From the NCBI GenBank assembly GCA_030762895.1, contig CM061068.1, positions 40,596,783 through 40,660,782 of the forward strand: a DNA stretch of 64,000 nucleotides, read 5' to 3'. Each line of letters starts with the position of its first letter. Within the stretch, counting starts at the first letter, position 1. Shown one piece after another: positions 46,420 through 58,713 of this stretch. The position numbers and the translations under genes were made by a program. The notes below the pieces were generated by a model that was not told where the DNA came from, did not search any database, and worked only from the letters and a program-made list of their open reading frames with translations. The stretch is from Sophora flavescens (Eukaryota > Streptophyta > Magnoliopsida > Fabales > Fabaceae).

Positions 46420-48894
46420 TGTCAAGACCGTCCCGTCCGGGAGCCGCGAAAAAAGGAGATATAAAGACAGAGGAGTCGCCACTAAAATTTTTATTGGGAA
46501 AATCTTAGAAAACTCAATTATTTAAAGGTAAATTGATCTAAAAAAGAGAGAGATGAGTCCGGGAGTCGGTTACGAGTAGGGAATGTATTAGCACCCCACA
46601 TCGCCCGTTTAAAAAACGGTACCTCAAGTTAATTGTGCAAAAACATTTTAATTATTTATTTTAACCTAAAATTATTTACAAGAAAGATTTATTTTTAATT
46701 TTTAATATTTTAAATTTTTTATTAATTTTTATATTTTTAAATTTATTGCTTATAAAAACTAAATGAGGTTGAATATGGCACGTGAGTCCACATGGTAACC
46801 TCAAATCTAAGGGACTGGATATGGCACCGTCCATAGAGCATCCCTAAAAAGAGAAAAGTTTAATTATTTTGATTAATTATTTTAACATAAAAAGAGACAC
46901 AAAAAAGGAAAATTTAGCTTTGGCGTGACAAGATGATTTATCTTGCTCCTACGTATTCCCGGGTGCGATGGGAAACTCAAAGCCACGTAGTTCTTTTGAA
47001 AATGTTTGATTGGTTGATTGATTTTATTTTGGTAAATGTTTGATCTTGAAAATAATTTTGAGAAAAAGGATTTTATCGAAATAAATTCACTCTTGCACAA
47101 GGTCTGAGATAACAATGTTATATGATAAACCCTTACAATTCATACATCACTTGAGGATGAAAATTCATACATCAACGTCGGAGATTGTTGCGTGAATTCA
47201 AAGAAATTTTATTTTTTATAAAGTTGGATAAAATTTGTTAAAAAGATTAAGTTGAAGATATTTTAATTTTCACAAAAGAAGGAATCCACTCTTGCACAGG
47301 GTTAAAGATAGCGAAGTTATACGATAAACCCTTACAATTCATGCAACACTTGAGGATGAAAAATCATACATCAACATTGTAGATTGTTGCGTAAATTTGA
47401 AAAGATTTGTCATTTTTTTGTAAATTCTATTATAGATGCTTAAAAATATTTATTTATTTATTTATTTATTTTTGTAAAAAAACTTTGTCGAAATAGAACA
47501 TAAAAATCATTTTTATTTCTAAAATGAGAGAATTCACTCTTGCACAGGGTTAAAGATAGTGAAACTATACGATAAACCCTTACAATTTTTTACAACACTT
47601 GAGGACGAAAAATCGTACATCAACGTTGTAAATTGTTGCGTGAACTCAAGAGATTTTTTCTTTTAAATTTTGTAAGAAAAATAAAATTAAATAAAAGATA
47701 AGATGTTTTCTTTTAATTATTATTTTTTTTAACTAAAACATTTTTAGAAAAATGCTGACCTCAAATGGAAGGGCCAGATCAGTAAAAAAAAACAATAAAT
47801 GGGCCAATGCTAGTGTAGTGCCCAAATAGACAAAACAAACAAAAAAATACCAACTTTGGGCCAACATGCTGCCATCACAAGCCCAACAAAATATCAGAAC
47901 CCAACATAAACCACAATAAGTGAAAAAAAAAGAATAAAAACAAAAGGAAGCAGAAGACGCTTCTTGTTACCAGACGTAATAGAGAGGGGCCAAGGAAGTG
48001 AGAGCAAGTGCGGCTGAGGAGGTTGATTGACGACGGGATCACGGCGGACGGCGGCGAACGGCTCTGGAAGATACGGCAGGGGCTGGTGATTCGTGGTGGT
48101 AGCACGCTGGGTCAGTGTCCACGAGCAGAGCGGATCTGGGGATGAGGCAGGGGCTTGCGTGGTGGCACGCGGCGGACTACGGGCGGCGTTCCGTGCCAGG
48201 CGTGGCTGAGTTCGTGACTGTCATGGGCGAATGGATCTGTGTGTTGTGTCTGGTTCGTGGCTGTTACGACGAGGGGTGAGCAGAAAACGAGAACTGCGTC
48301 TTCTCGCGGAGGCGGTGGATTCGCAACGGAGGAGTTTGAAATGAGGATCTGATATGTTTTCTTGTATTGGTTCTTTTCTTTTGTTGTTTGATTTGGGATG
48401 ATGGTGAAGATGATATTTTGTGAGTTTTTGAGGTTGATGAGAGGTTATGTTACTAGTGTGATGGTTATGGTGTTTTGAGATGGAAGATGGTAATGGGTAG
48501 GGAAAGTGAAAAAGCTTCTGGTTTATTTACTTGAGCTACTTGGTAAAGAGAAAAAATGTGAAAAGAAAATGATGAAGGAAGTGGAGAGGGAGAGTTTTTT
48601 TCATCACTGTCATGGATCTTTTCTGTTTTTTACGCCCCCCCCCCCCCTTCTCTTCTATGAGGTGCTGCTTATATAGTAAGCACGTGGGAAGATCATGACA
48701 AAATTTGTTATTGATTTCTTGAGGGGAAGGACGAAGGTGCAAAGGGCTGGTGAAATGGTGGTGCTCCCACTATATCTAATTCAATATTGTATCAAGAACA
48801 AAAAAACATTTTTAGTTTTTTTAGTTTTTTTTTTCTTTTCCTTTTTTATATTTTTGATTAATTAAAAATACCCGAACAAAATTAGGCGTTCACA
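46420..48894 (-). repeat. 5' LTR of the Tat/Ogre element (2475 bp)
   Basis: It begins TGTCAAGACCGTCC on the plus strand and ends GGCGTTCACA. It is near-identical to 30236-32987 apart from small indels and the missing 277 bp, whose junction is at about 48772 (CCCACTATATC). It carries the same three CACTCTTGCACA blocks and a poly(C) run (near 48637-48650). Confidence 0.9.
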
Positions 48895-49249
48895 CCCCAC
48901 CTGGTTTATCACCGGACTCCCAAACTCGAAGCTCCTCGTTGTCACACCACAAAGTACTAATTCCACCTTCTGCAAAGGTAAGGAGATTAGATGCTCGAAG
49001 AGGTATACCAGGAACGTCCTCGTTTCCTCCGCGATGGAAGTCTAAGGTTATGAACACAAAATCACAAGTTAAAATCAAACAAGAATACTAAACCACAAGG
49101 TATAGGTTCGGCCAAGAGTAGTTCTTAGGGTTAGAGATTCCCGAAAATTATACAACTCATGGATTTATGATCCTTAAGTGTTAGGAGTTCATAAACAATG
49201 ATCACTTAACAAAGTTGAATTAAAATCCCACTAAGTTATAAACTTAGGG

Positions 49250-50260
49250 TATTCGGCCAAGGCTAGTAAAATAGGCTAGCATTCACTAAACTTTCCAATC
49301 TCTTAGGTTTAGCATCCATATGTATTAAGGAGCTCAAAGCCATGATCATTTTGGAAAAATAAGAACAAAGTATCCTAGGTCCATTACCTTCTAGGTTCGG
49401 CCTTCATAGGATTTATAGGTTAGAAATCTTTAAATTTTCCAATCTCTTAGACTTAGCATCCAAATATCTTATGAAGCTCAAGTCCATGATCATTTTGGAA
49501 AACAATGGAAATTTAAACATTCCAATCTCTTAGACTTAGCATCCAAATATCTTACGGAGCTCAAGTCCATGATCATCTTGAAAAAATGAAAGTAATACAC
49601 CCTAGCTTTAATAACATAGAAGAAACAAGTTAGAAATCCTTAAAATTTCCAATCTCTTAGACTTAGCATCCAAATATCTTATGGAGCTCAAGTCCATGAT
49701 CATTTTGGAAAACAATGGAAACTTAAACATTCCAATCTCTTAGACTTAGCATCCAAATATCTTATGGAGCTCAAGTCCATGATCATCTTGAAAAAATGAA
49801 AGTAATACATCCTAGCTTTAATAACATAGAATAAACAAGTTAGAAATCTTTAAACTTTCCAATCTCTTAGACTTAGCTTCCAAATATCTTATGGAGCTTA
49901 AGTCCATGATCATTTTGGAAAAATAAAAACTCAAACATCCTAGTACCTAAACACTAAGTTTCGGCCATCATAGGATGATGAGGAAAAATATTCTTTGTTT
50001 AACAATAACTCTTAGGTTTAGAATCACAAGGTATTAAGAGTTCTAAATCCAGGATCATTCTTGGAAAGTTGAAACATAGTATCCTAGGCTTACTTATTCA
50101 TATTTTCAGCCATCATAGGAACAAGCTATCAAAACTTCCAAGATTTATAGATTTAAGATCAATGGATAGTTAGAAACTCAAACACATTATCATATTCCAA
50201 AATTTGAAACAAAAACTTCCTAGGTCACAAATGCAAGCATTCGGCCTTCATTGGAAGAGA
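49250..50260 (-). repeat. Alternating 82/128-bp repeats in LTR B
   Basis: The block CTTAGCATCCAAATATCTTA lies at 49458, 49540, 49668, 49750 and 49878: spacings of 82, 128, 82 and 128 bp, a 210-bp dimer repeated twice. More diverged units extend to about 50260. It corresponds to the 144-bp array of copy C. Confidence 0.85.
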
Positions 50261-51910
50261 TAGGTAGATATTTATGTTTTACACAATCTCTTAGTATGTG
50301 AAAATACAAGTTAATACAAGACTATAGAAAGTGGTTTCAACTCAAAAGGAGTTTTCTACCATTTTAGAGAGATTTTAGAAGTTTAAAGCATATAAAGAAC
50401 ACATAAAGCAAACTAAGAAATAAAAGATGAAACTTGCAAAAAGATTCATTTGAGAGCATTACCCTTAGTATAAGGAAGAACTTTAATGAAGAATTCAAGT
50501 GGAAAAGACTAATAAAAATGGAAGCTTTAAGTGTTTGAAAAAAGAAGAAATGGAAGAAGTTGAAGAAGTGTGAAGATGGAGGAAGAAAATGAGAGAATGA
50601 AGATGAGTGATGATTATATAGAGGAGGGAGAGGGGAGCACGAAATTTTGGAGAGAGGATGAGCTTGGAGAGCAAGTTTTGTCTTTAAGACTTGTTTGGTT
50701 GAAGAGGAAAGAGAAAAATAGGGTTTTAGAATATAATATGATATATTTTAAAAAGTCCATCACGACCACTTTTTAGGAGGTAGGTTAGGCCATACCTCTA
50801 GTGAGTCACCTCACTCCCTCATCTCACCTCATGCCTTTTATGTCTCCTATTCTGCTCCATTTCGTACTCGGTTGCATTTTCGATCGTAATTCTTCCGACG
50901 TTTTCTCCCGAATAAAATATTTTATTTTATTTTTGAACGAAAATTTTCAAAATAACCAACGTTGAAGGAAACATAATAAAAACACTAACTATCTCGTTCA
51001 CGGGTCAAAATTAGGTTTTCTGTACAGTAAACTTGTATCGACAGTGAAAATGCAGACCGGCTTTCGTCTGAATTTTCAACCGAAAATTTTACCGTAACCC
51101 TCTACCATAAAGTAGACTATGAATATTATTTTGTTTTATTCAAAAACACTTTTTAACTCTCAGATTAAAATATAATTAATTATATTTTAATCGGTTGAAC
51201 AACATAATTAAAATCAGGATGTTACAGAGTGTGTGCGCCGGGGACTCTGGGATGTGTCGATTATATTGATGTGATATACGGATATGGCCGATACATGAGG
51301 AGATTATTCATACAGCATTTGCATTGCATCATGATGAAGGGTAGAGGAAATATTCTTGATGTGGATTGAGGATGACTGTTATATATATATACACACACAT
51401 ATATACACCCATACTTTGGAGACGTATGTTTAGTGTGCCGTTATTTAATTAAATGTAGCTCAACCCTATCGACGTTTGATGTTATATGGTTTCTTATCCT
51501 TGTTTTTTCTATATTGCATATTTTTTTTATGTGATCGTGATGAGAAGATCCTATGGGGGAGCCAGCTATGGAGGAGCTTGATGGGACCTCGTATGAGCCA
51601 GACGTTGGAGGATGAACAGTGGATCCTCATAGTTGAGTACAGAGTCTATGGCCAGTGCATCTTGTCTCTTTGGGATGTTGTTTTTATCTTGTGTTTGATT
51701 ATCAGTTTGTACATTTTGGGATTCTACTGATGGGATTCCCTCTACTATACTGTATCAGGTCTTGATGTCTATAAGTTATGTATATATGTTGTGTACATTT
51801 TAAGTTTTTAATTTTTCCGCTGTTTTAATATATCATCTCAACGATAATAACGAAATTAGGTCTTAATATTTTGGGTTTTCTTTAATGGGACGTCGGGGCG
51901 TCTCAATACA

Positions 51911-52601
51911 CACCTGCCTGGAACTTAATAAAATGCATTTTTTTCACTCTTATTTCGCGGTACACCTATGTTTTCTTCCACTATCCATCTCCTTCTCCAT
52001 CTCAAATCCCTAAATCTCCTTCTCTACATCTCTTATTCTCCTCATCCAAAACCCACAAACTTCTTCTTCATTTCATCATTACAATCCAAAACCCCAACAT
52101 TTCCTTCCATTTCATGCCTCACGGAGCATATTTCAGTGAGCAGGTTTCTTTCCTCTGAAGTACTAACTGCGATTTTTTGCTTCTCCCTGTGCTCCCCTCT
52201 GTGCTTTAAAATAAATATGCTTCTATTGCTGCACTTGAATGGTTTACCCCAATAAATTTGCTTAGCTTGCTTATGATAGTTTATGTTTATGGTTGCATGC
52301 TGGACTTTTTGGATATGTTGCTTTCTTATTTCCCCTATATGTACTGTTATTGTGTATGGACTTCCTTGTTTATTACGTTTGTTGCACTGCTATGCTATCT
52401 TTGGATATTTTTATGCAATGAATGCATTCCTATCATATTTGATCTTTTTGATAATGCCAAAAAGGGGAGAAAGGTTCTCATTTGTATTTTCAGGTTATAC
52501 TCCCACCTTTTATCAAAACAAGGATGCTTATATTCAGGGGGAGCTTGCAAAAAGATAATACAAAGTCTTCATGAGTTTGTCATCATCAAAAAGGGGGAGA
52601 A
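51911..52601 (+). other. Copia 3' untranslated part after the nested LTR
   Basis: A continuation of the SIRE-type Copia after the nest: a pyrimidine-rich stretch (51960-52120), then a GCCAAAAAGGGGAGAAAGG tract near 52457 and the polypurine tract at 52588-52601. Frames at 51968-52255 and 52258-52629 are hydrophobic and low-complexity; I do not accept them as genes. Confidence 0.6.
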
Positions 52602-53888
52602 TGTGAATGAATGTATTCCCCAAGTATGACTTGGATATTTAAAGTACAAAGTCTTGAAGATGACAAAGGACAACATGTCAAACATATCAAGTTTTTAAGA
52701 CTTAGATCTACAAAGGGTAGTTCTTAATGATTTATATTTTTATTAGTACCTTTGTAAGATCATATAAGATGTTTGAATGAGACGCTCATAAAATGAAACT
52801 AAAATCAACTTAGGTTTACATAATCAAGTTGCATTCATGCATTCATCATGTTGAAATATTTTAAATCTTTACTTAATGCATGAATATATAATACTTGATC
52901 ATTAGATGATTTTCATGTTGAAAATCTAAGTTTAAATGAATAGATTTACAAATAAGATGATTGAAATCTTAGTGTAAATATGCTGTGAATAGATTCACTG
53001 ATTGGTGTGGATAGATTCAATGCATTTTATAGATTCATGAATGGATTCAAGATGTTTCAGTCTCTGTGAATAGATTCATGAATAGATTCATGAAGTATCA
53101 GTCTCCGTGAATAGATTCATGAATAGATTCAAGCTGATTCAGCCTTCTGTGAATCGATTCAAGGCTTTTGTGAATCGATTCATAGCTGTCAGATCTGTTT
53201 TTTAACGTAACAAACATCCCAAATAAATAGATCTATTCATCTCTCTTTGTCACCATCGTTAGCTATCATCTAACAAACTTAAAGAAACACGAAATCTCAC
53301 ACAAATCATTGCGTCTCATTCTCTCAATCTTTCATTGTGATCATTAGAGCTTCAAGTTGTAATTTCTCACTTTCTAGAGTGAATGAAACATCTTCTACTC
53401 TCTTGTTTTTGATGTTCTTGGTTTAGAAGAAGTGGGGTATCTTCTTCAAGGTTTGATTCAGGGTTAGGAATCCCTGAGTATTGTTTAGGTTGCAGGGTGT
53501 AAAATTTCTTGAAGGTTGTACTCAAGATCATGATTAGTGAAGGAACTCTCATACGGGTGGGTGTGAGACTGGATGTAGATCACAAGAAATTGTGATTGCA
53601 CCAGTAAAAATATCGATTTACAATTCTCCTTAACCCTTCTCTCTTTAATTTCAATCTTGCATTACATTTTAGGGTTTAATTGATATACAATTGAATTGCA
53701 TTTGTTATAATCTTCTTTAATCTTCAATTCATTTACCCTTACGTCATCTAAAGATTCACTACGCGCTCTTGTTAAATACGTTATACCTTCATATAACAAA
53801 AGTTTATGAAAAGTTTGCGAAAATCTTTTGAATCCTATTCACCCCTCTCTAGGATTCCAACTCTTGTTAGATGCCACTTGGGCTAACA
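52602..53888 (+). repeat. 3' LTR of SIRE-type Copia
   Basis: It starts TGTGAATGAATG and ends GGGCTAACA, followed by the TCATT duplication. It is the partner of 20265-21501, with an extra segment of about 50 bp near 53545-53615 that the 5' copy lacks, and similar TGAATMGATTCA palindromes at 52985-53190. Confidence 0.9.
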
Positions 53889-54864
53889 TCATTGAATTTG
53901 AGAACCGAACCAATTACCATCGGAATTGGTTTGATGACACCAAAAAAATCCAAACCAATTTAATTGGTTCGGTTCGGTTCAGATTCTCGGGTTCATCGGG
54001 TCAATCCGAACCAATGAACACCCCTACTTTCCACACTAAGTGCAACCTCATGCAAAGATATCGGTACAAATAGCAGTTACTGATATAAGAGATTAAGAGT
54101 ATTAATGCCTTTGAACTAGAGGAAACGCAAGAAAGAAAGCTTGAGCTTATTTATCTGCGTTCCTTCTCCAGTATTTTTTTTTTCCAGAAAATGAAAACAT
54201 TAAAAGTACTAAAAAACTTATAAAATAAAAGTAAATAATGGTTGAGATTTTAAAAAATGGATGGTTGAGAAGGATCAATTTCATTAATTCTTATACTTTA
54301 AGGATTAATTGGATCAATAGTTGAAGGTGCTTATTTGTAAATGAGCAATAGTTTAGGGGGGCTGTATGCTCTTTTTCCTATTATATGTGTCCTTTTGACG
54401 TCTCCACTCGATTAACTGAAAAGAGAGTGAAATTCACCCAACAACAACACAAAAACTGAGCACTAAAAAAAAAAAAACAGCCAAAATATTATCTCACCCC
54501 ACGATATCTGATCACCTCGATAACAAGGTGTTCATGGAACGATTTAGCTTCATCCTAATCTAGCTTGATATTTTGATCCAGTAATTTCTTAGACTCAAAT
54601 TTGACTTACTCATCACCTGATAATGTTCAACACATAACCAAATCAACCTGACATATTGATATTGTATAAAATATAAACTTCATGTACCAAAAAAAATATA
54701 AACTTCACCATTATATATTATTAAATCATAGATTAAATAAAATAGTAGGAAACAAAATCCAAGTTTTATAATATATATTTCAGAATGAATAATATCGATA
54801 TAAATATATTATGATATTAAGTGAGAAATTATTGATTTTAGAAAAAAAAATCTTATAACACGTG

Positions 54865-54896
<32 letters not shown>

Positions 54897-55115
54897 AAAA
54901 ATGGGGCTTGAACAACTTAAAGTTTAGCCCAAACCACCCGATCTAATTTCTAAAACGCAAACCTGTCACAATTAGCTTCGAGTGAGAAATAGATGAATTT
55001 TGAACACGTCATTGATTAAATTTCTATAAACCACCTTAGCAAGCCACGGACAAAGATTAATACATTTCTTTACACCAAAATCATGGAGATATGAGATGTC
55101 TCATGTATCTCAACC

Positions 55116-55130
55116 TATTAACCGCCCAAT

Positions 55131-55182
<52 letters not shown>

Positions 55183-55197
55183 ATTGGGCGGTTAATA
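55116..55197. repeat. Perfect 82-bp palindrome with AT centre
   Basis: TATTAACCGCCCAATTTGAA, then a (TA)n run of about 40 bp, then the exact complement ending at 55197. A third, direct copy of ACCGCCCAATTTGA follows at about 55222. The arrangement could extrude as a cruciform or be a site of replication slippage. Confidence 0.93.
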
Positions 55198-56482
55198 TAT
55201 ATATAAAGTGAATAACAAAAGACAACCGCCCAATTTGATTATCCAAAAATGAGATGACAAGTCATATATGTCACCAAAATGTAAAAGAATATAACTCTGA
55301 ATTAGAGCAACAATCAATATCCATCCGTATTTGTTTGTCCCACAACTCCTAGAAAAAGTGAAAAACTCTAACCTACACCTTCAAAACTCAACTAGAGTTA
55401 AAGAGATAAATAGATTCCCCGAAAAACAACCCCAACACTGTACCAATAGTATCATAAATAATATCATCACATGTCGCTTTACAATCCTTAATCAACAACC
55501 CGTCCGAATTTCAAAGATACCTACCATGTCCATATTATAAGACTATACCAAGCACACTATTAAAGCATTTTAAGAGGCAAAGTACACCAATGTTTGGGAT
55601 TCAATCAATTATAATCGTATACCCTCGATCTTAACTAAAACCAAGTCATAATATCTCCATGATTCAAATCATTTATAGAGAAAATAGTTTCATTTCAAAC
55701 TTTTTAAAGAATGTGAACCACAATGGCAACATATTGTTCCACTGAAGTCCCTCAATCCTCCAACTTGTTACCAATATTTTTCGATAACCACTCTTGAATA
55801 TCAAGATGAAAGAAATGATCGTGAACCACGTTGAAAATGCTTCCTCCAATAACGCATAGTAAAATTTTTTTAGTGCTATCTATTTGCTGGAGTTTGCCTT
55901 TCATTGTAATTGCCTAAGTTACACAGACATCCCGACTCGAGGGATTAGTCCCCACAATTATGCACGGAGTATATCCCAGGAAACCAAAAAAAAAAAAAAC
56001 ACTAAAATACATGTTCATTATTCAAAATACTATAACTTGACAAGAGTCGAGAAAAAAAAATCTTATCCTCTCAATTTTCAGCAAAGCTCACACCCTTCAA
56101 AGCTTCCCAAGATGATAATCCCCAGACTAGGTGGCTCAGCAAAAACATCCTACCCACTTAGAAATAGCTTAATACCTGCCCATCATGACTAGATTGATCC
56201 ATGGAAACAACAGAAGTGAGCTGCTATTAATAAAGATTACTAGTCCAGTTCAGATCGTCTTATTTACCCTACGCTAGACTGTAATTGTAACATTTGAAAA
56301 AATATATATATGGAACAAATTTCAGAATGATATATCAACATAAGAAATAAAACTAAAATCACTGTTTTAGAACAATAATACAAGAACAATTGAGCCTTAT
56401 TATTTAAAGTAGTACTTTAAAATATAAAGTTTAGTTCATTTAGTATAAAAAATATTGAATGCATTGAAATACATTAAACTTT

Positions 56483-56672
56483 GAGAAAAGACCCATTGTG
56501 GTCTCTCAAATTTTTCGAGTAGCCCAATTTGGTCCCTGAAAAAAAAAGGACAATTTGATCCCCAAATTTTATTATGGGAGACAATTTGGAGGACCAAATT
56601 ATCCTTTTTTTTTTTTCAGGAACCAAACTGGGCTACTCAAAAAATTTGAGGGACCAAAATGAGTCTTTACTC
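56483..56672. mobile_element. Short inverted-repeat element (MITE), 190 bp
   Basis: Arms of about 70 bp starting GAGAAAAGACCCATT and ending AATGAGTCTTTACTC are near-complementary across GTAGCCCAATTTGGTCCCTG. Flanks TTAAACTTT and ATAAGCTTT agree at 7 of 9 bases, consistent with a Mutator-type 9-bp duplication. It has no coding capacity. Confidence 0.72.
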
Positions 56673-57121
56673 ATAAGCTTTTCAACAGAAAACACAGGTA
56701 CCAAATACAGAGATGGTACGAGGCCACCCACCCAATCACGACGAAGCAATGTTGAGCTCATTCCCTTTTAAGGTTGAGTTATCATAAAGCACGGTAGGTG
56801 GTATTGATATTGATATTTGATATGCAAAATGCCAACAACCACAGCAATGCAAAGTTGAAGATTTCCTCCCAAAACAAAACACAGCATAAAAGTAATTGAT
56901 TTAATTCTTGACTATATAGTAAAATGCTTTTCCATAAGAAAGTTTCAGGAGACTTTGTTCTCTTTCATCTTAATAAATCTCTTCTTTTATTTATATGTAA
57001 AAAAAAGGCTGTAACATAAATCTCCAATTTCAATTATGTGGCTCATATGTCCTGAATATTATGCCGATGATTCATGGCCAATTAGGAGATGACATTGAGT
57101 GTAATGACTTTGTTTTGACAC

Positions 57122-57660
57122 CATTGCTGTAAACGTTGAGATGATTCAAACACAATCTGCTAAAAGCAGGGAGATGGAAACAAAACATGGCACAATAATA
57201 TTATGGCCAAACTCAGTCAAGTCTAAATACACGCCAGTATGTCTGGACACCAAGATAGTATTTGCTTTTCAAAATATACATTCTTGTTATTATGGATAAA
57301 CAAAACTTTATATTTACAACTAAATTTTACAGTTCAAAATTATCAACCAAGGTGTGATAGTTTCAACTTTCGACATAAGTCCCCCCTCCCCCCAACTGCT
57401 GCAGAAGCTGAGATGATTCAAACACAGAATTTGTTGAAAGCAGGAACGTGGATACAAGACGGCACAATTTATTATGACACAACTCACTCAAGTCTAAATA
57501 TACATCCAGTATGTCTTGGAAACCAATACAACACTTTCTCTTTAAAATATACATTCTTGTTATAATGGATAAACGAAATTGTATATTTACAACTAAATAC
57601 AAATTTTACAATTCAAAAAGTGTCGACTATGGTGCCATAGTTTCAACATGAGTCCCTCCC
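57122..57660. repeat. Tandem duplication of about 272 bp
   Basis: GAGATGATTCAAACACA starts at 57138 and 57410. The two units then align through AAAGCAGG, ACTCA-TCAAGTCTAAATA, CCAGTATGTCT and ATACATTCTTGTTAT-ATGGATAAAC. They have diverged noticeably, so the duplication is old. No function is evident. Confidence 0.8.
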
Positions 57661-58713
57661 CCTTTTATAAAATATCCTTCACATCAATTTTACATCATAC
57701 TTTCACATCATTATCACACTCCTCAAACCCTAATGACAGACTCATTATTCAATGGATAGTTTACCACATTCTCACTTTTCTAATCCACCTACTTTCCGCA
57801 TTTTAGCATTCTTAATCTTGCTTGTGAACGTAAGTTCAGGTATAAGGAAATGAAACTGTCCCAACACCAATATAACCCGTAATACCAATTTGGTGCAACA
57901 GTTCTAATTTGAAGGCACCGTCATCATATAATGGTGATTGATAACCCACATCACTCTTAACGCCGTAAGGATCACACCCCTCCAATCTAATGATAACTGG
58001 GCAGTGGGCAGAAAAGGGAAGGGCACAGTAAAATCTATGCCTCTGCCCTGTTGCAGTTAAATTTTAAGCTCTTAAAAAGCCAATTTAAGAATGGTGAAAC
58101 AAACATCAGTTTCTTCACTGTGATGTTTCTCACTTAAAAGAGTAATTTCACCTGTTAGGCTATTACATTGCTTCCTCCCCATCTCATGCCAACGTAGCTC
58201 AAGTAAAACTAAGGAAGAATTACCCAAAACGGGGGACCATGGGGTAGGAAAAGATTTAAGAAACGGGAGCTAAATGACTTCATAATTTCACAGCATATAA
58301 AAGTATATTAACTGCAATGAAAAAGTGAAAAAAAAAAAGAGGTTATATAGTTTCAGTTAACACATGTAATACTATCTTCATATATTTATTTTATTTTTTT
58401 GAAAAAGGTAAATTCATTCAGAGAGCACCAGAAGTAGTCAAATTCAAACACAATTGTTCATCAGTAGCAGACAAAAAACACAGGTTTACACAGCCAAAAG
58501 GTGCACCAGCAGAACTAGTATTAGAAATACTAAGCCCCACCACCAAACAGAACGGAACCACTATCTACATATATTGACATTCACTGCTTCACAACTACTA
58601 GTCTATTACTAATCGCATTGAGTCAGAAAGTATAAGCAATTAATACATAAGTGATTAAGAAGTATTTTCAGCAACAGACACAAAGAGAAGACTACTGAAA
58701 GTTTAACTCACAG

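Larger units (their letters stand above)
30236..48894 (-). mobile_element. Tat/Ogre-type Ty3 retrotransposon, complete structure
   Basis: It is 18,659 bp on the minus strand with a perfect CCCCA duplication (30231-30235 and 48895-48899). LTRs lie at 46420-48894 (5') and 30236-32987 (3'), with ends TGTGAACGCC and GACGGTC-T/G-TGACA or near. Order from the 5' end: an extra ORF1, gag, protease, a non-coding gap, reverse transcriptase with RNase H, a second (archaeal-like) RNase H domain, integrase, a long tandem array, polypurine tract, 3' LTR. The extra ORF1, two RNase H domains, intron-like gap before RT and 3' tandem repeats are together diagnostic of the Tat/Ogre lineage. All coding parts carry stops or frameshifts. 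Confidence 0.92.
28655..51226 (-). mobile_element. Solo long LTR B (-), interrupted by Tat/Ogre element
   Basis: On the minus strand it starts TGTAACATCC (at 51226) and ends GGGTGTCTCA (at 28655), with a perfect GAGTG duplication (28650-28654 and 51227-51231). Without the inner element it is 3908 bp. It is inserted in the opposite orientation within LTR A, a related LTR. It carries the palindromic array (29510-29708) and an 82/128-bp alternating repeat (49458-49878). No gag or pol is present; the sequence is all LTR. It closely matches parts of copies C and D at the left of the window. Confidence 0.88.
26761..51905 (+). mobile_element. Solo long LTR A (+), interrupted by LTR B
   Basis: It begins TGTAACATCC and ends GGGCGTCTCA, flanked by a perfect ATACA duplication (26756-26760, 51906-51910). 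Removing the inner insertion leaves 2568 bp. It lacks any internal gag or pol, so it is best read as a solo LTR formed by recombination. It shares the GGTGGGGG-AAAG and GTAGGGCGACC landmarks with copies B and C but is the most diverged. It belongs to the same TGTAAC...GTCTCA family. Confidence 0.85.
20265..53888 (+). mobile_element. SIRE-type Copia retrotransposon, interrupted
   Basis: The LTRs at 20265-21501 and 52602-53888 are direct repeats flanked by a perfect duplication TCATT (20260-20264 and 53889-53893). Between them on the plus strand are gag and pol in Copia order (protease, integrase, reverse transcriptase, RNase H). The polypurine tract AAAAAGGGGGAGAA touches the 3' LTR. Without the inner nest the element is about 8.5 kb, usual for this lineage. 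A 25-kb nest interrupts it downstream of pol. All coding parts are broken. No envelope-like gene is seen between RNase H and the 3' LTR. Confidence 0.9.
19909..54026. mobile_element. hAT-like short element (TAGGGGTGTTCA ends), split by Copia
   Basis: It starts TAGGGGTGTTCA at 19909 and ends TGAACACCCCTA at 54026, and is rich in CGGTTCGGTT and its complement. Flanks CTTTCCGT (left) and CTTTCCAC (right) agree at 6 of 8 positions, suggesting an 8-bp hAT-type duplication that has aged. Without the Copia insertion it is about 489 bp. It has no coding capacity. Confidence 0.75.
19421..54378. mobile_element. Outer Mutator-like inverted-repeat element, split by nested insertions
   Basis: Arms of about 250 bp at 19421-19670 and 54130-54378 are inverted copies of each other (shared blocks: TTAAACTAT, ATTTGTAAAT-AGGC, TTCAACTATTGAT, AACCATCCAT, TTTTCTGGAAAAAAA). 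Flanks read TTATTATAA on the left and TATTATATG on the right, an imperfect 9-bp duplication as made by Mutator-like elements. Taking out the nested elements leaves about 830 bp with no transposase. A relative lies at 60713-61241. Confidence 0.75.
54379..58713. other. Intergenic region between the nest and NFD2
   Basis: AT-rich sequence holding a TA-run palindrome (55116-55197), a MITE (56483-56672), a 272-bp tandem duplication (57122-57660) and the NFD2 3' flank. No gene is recognised. Frames at 55331-55540, 55884-56192 and 57239-57602 are repeat- or chance-derived. Confidence 0.55.

Noticed and set aside
26761..51905. LTRs A and B as the two LTRs of one retrotransposon
   Set aside because: They are in opposite orientation, one lies inside the other, and each has its own perfect duplication (ATACA, GAGTG).
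51968..52629. Hydrophobic frames after Copia RNase H as an envelope-like gene
   Set aside because: Low-complexity, short, overlapping in several frames, and crossing the polypurine tract into the LTR.
57239..57602. Frames on both strands in the 272-bp duplication
   Set aside because: They span the duplication boundary, overlap each other in opposite strands and show no known motif.
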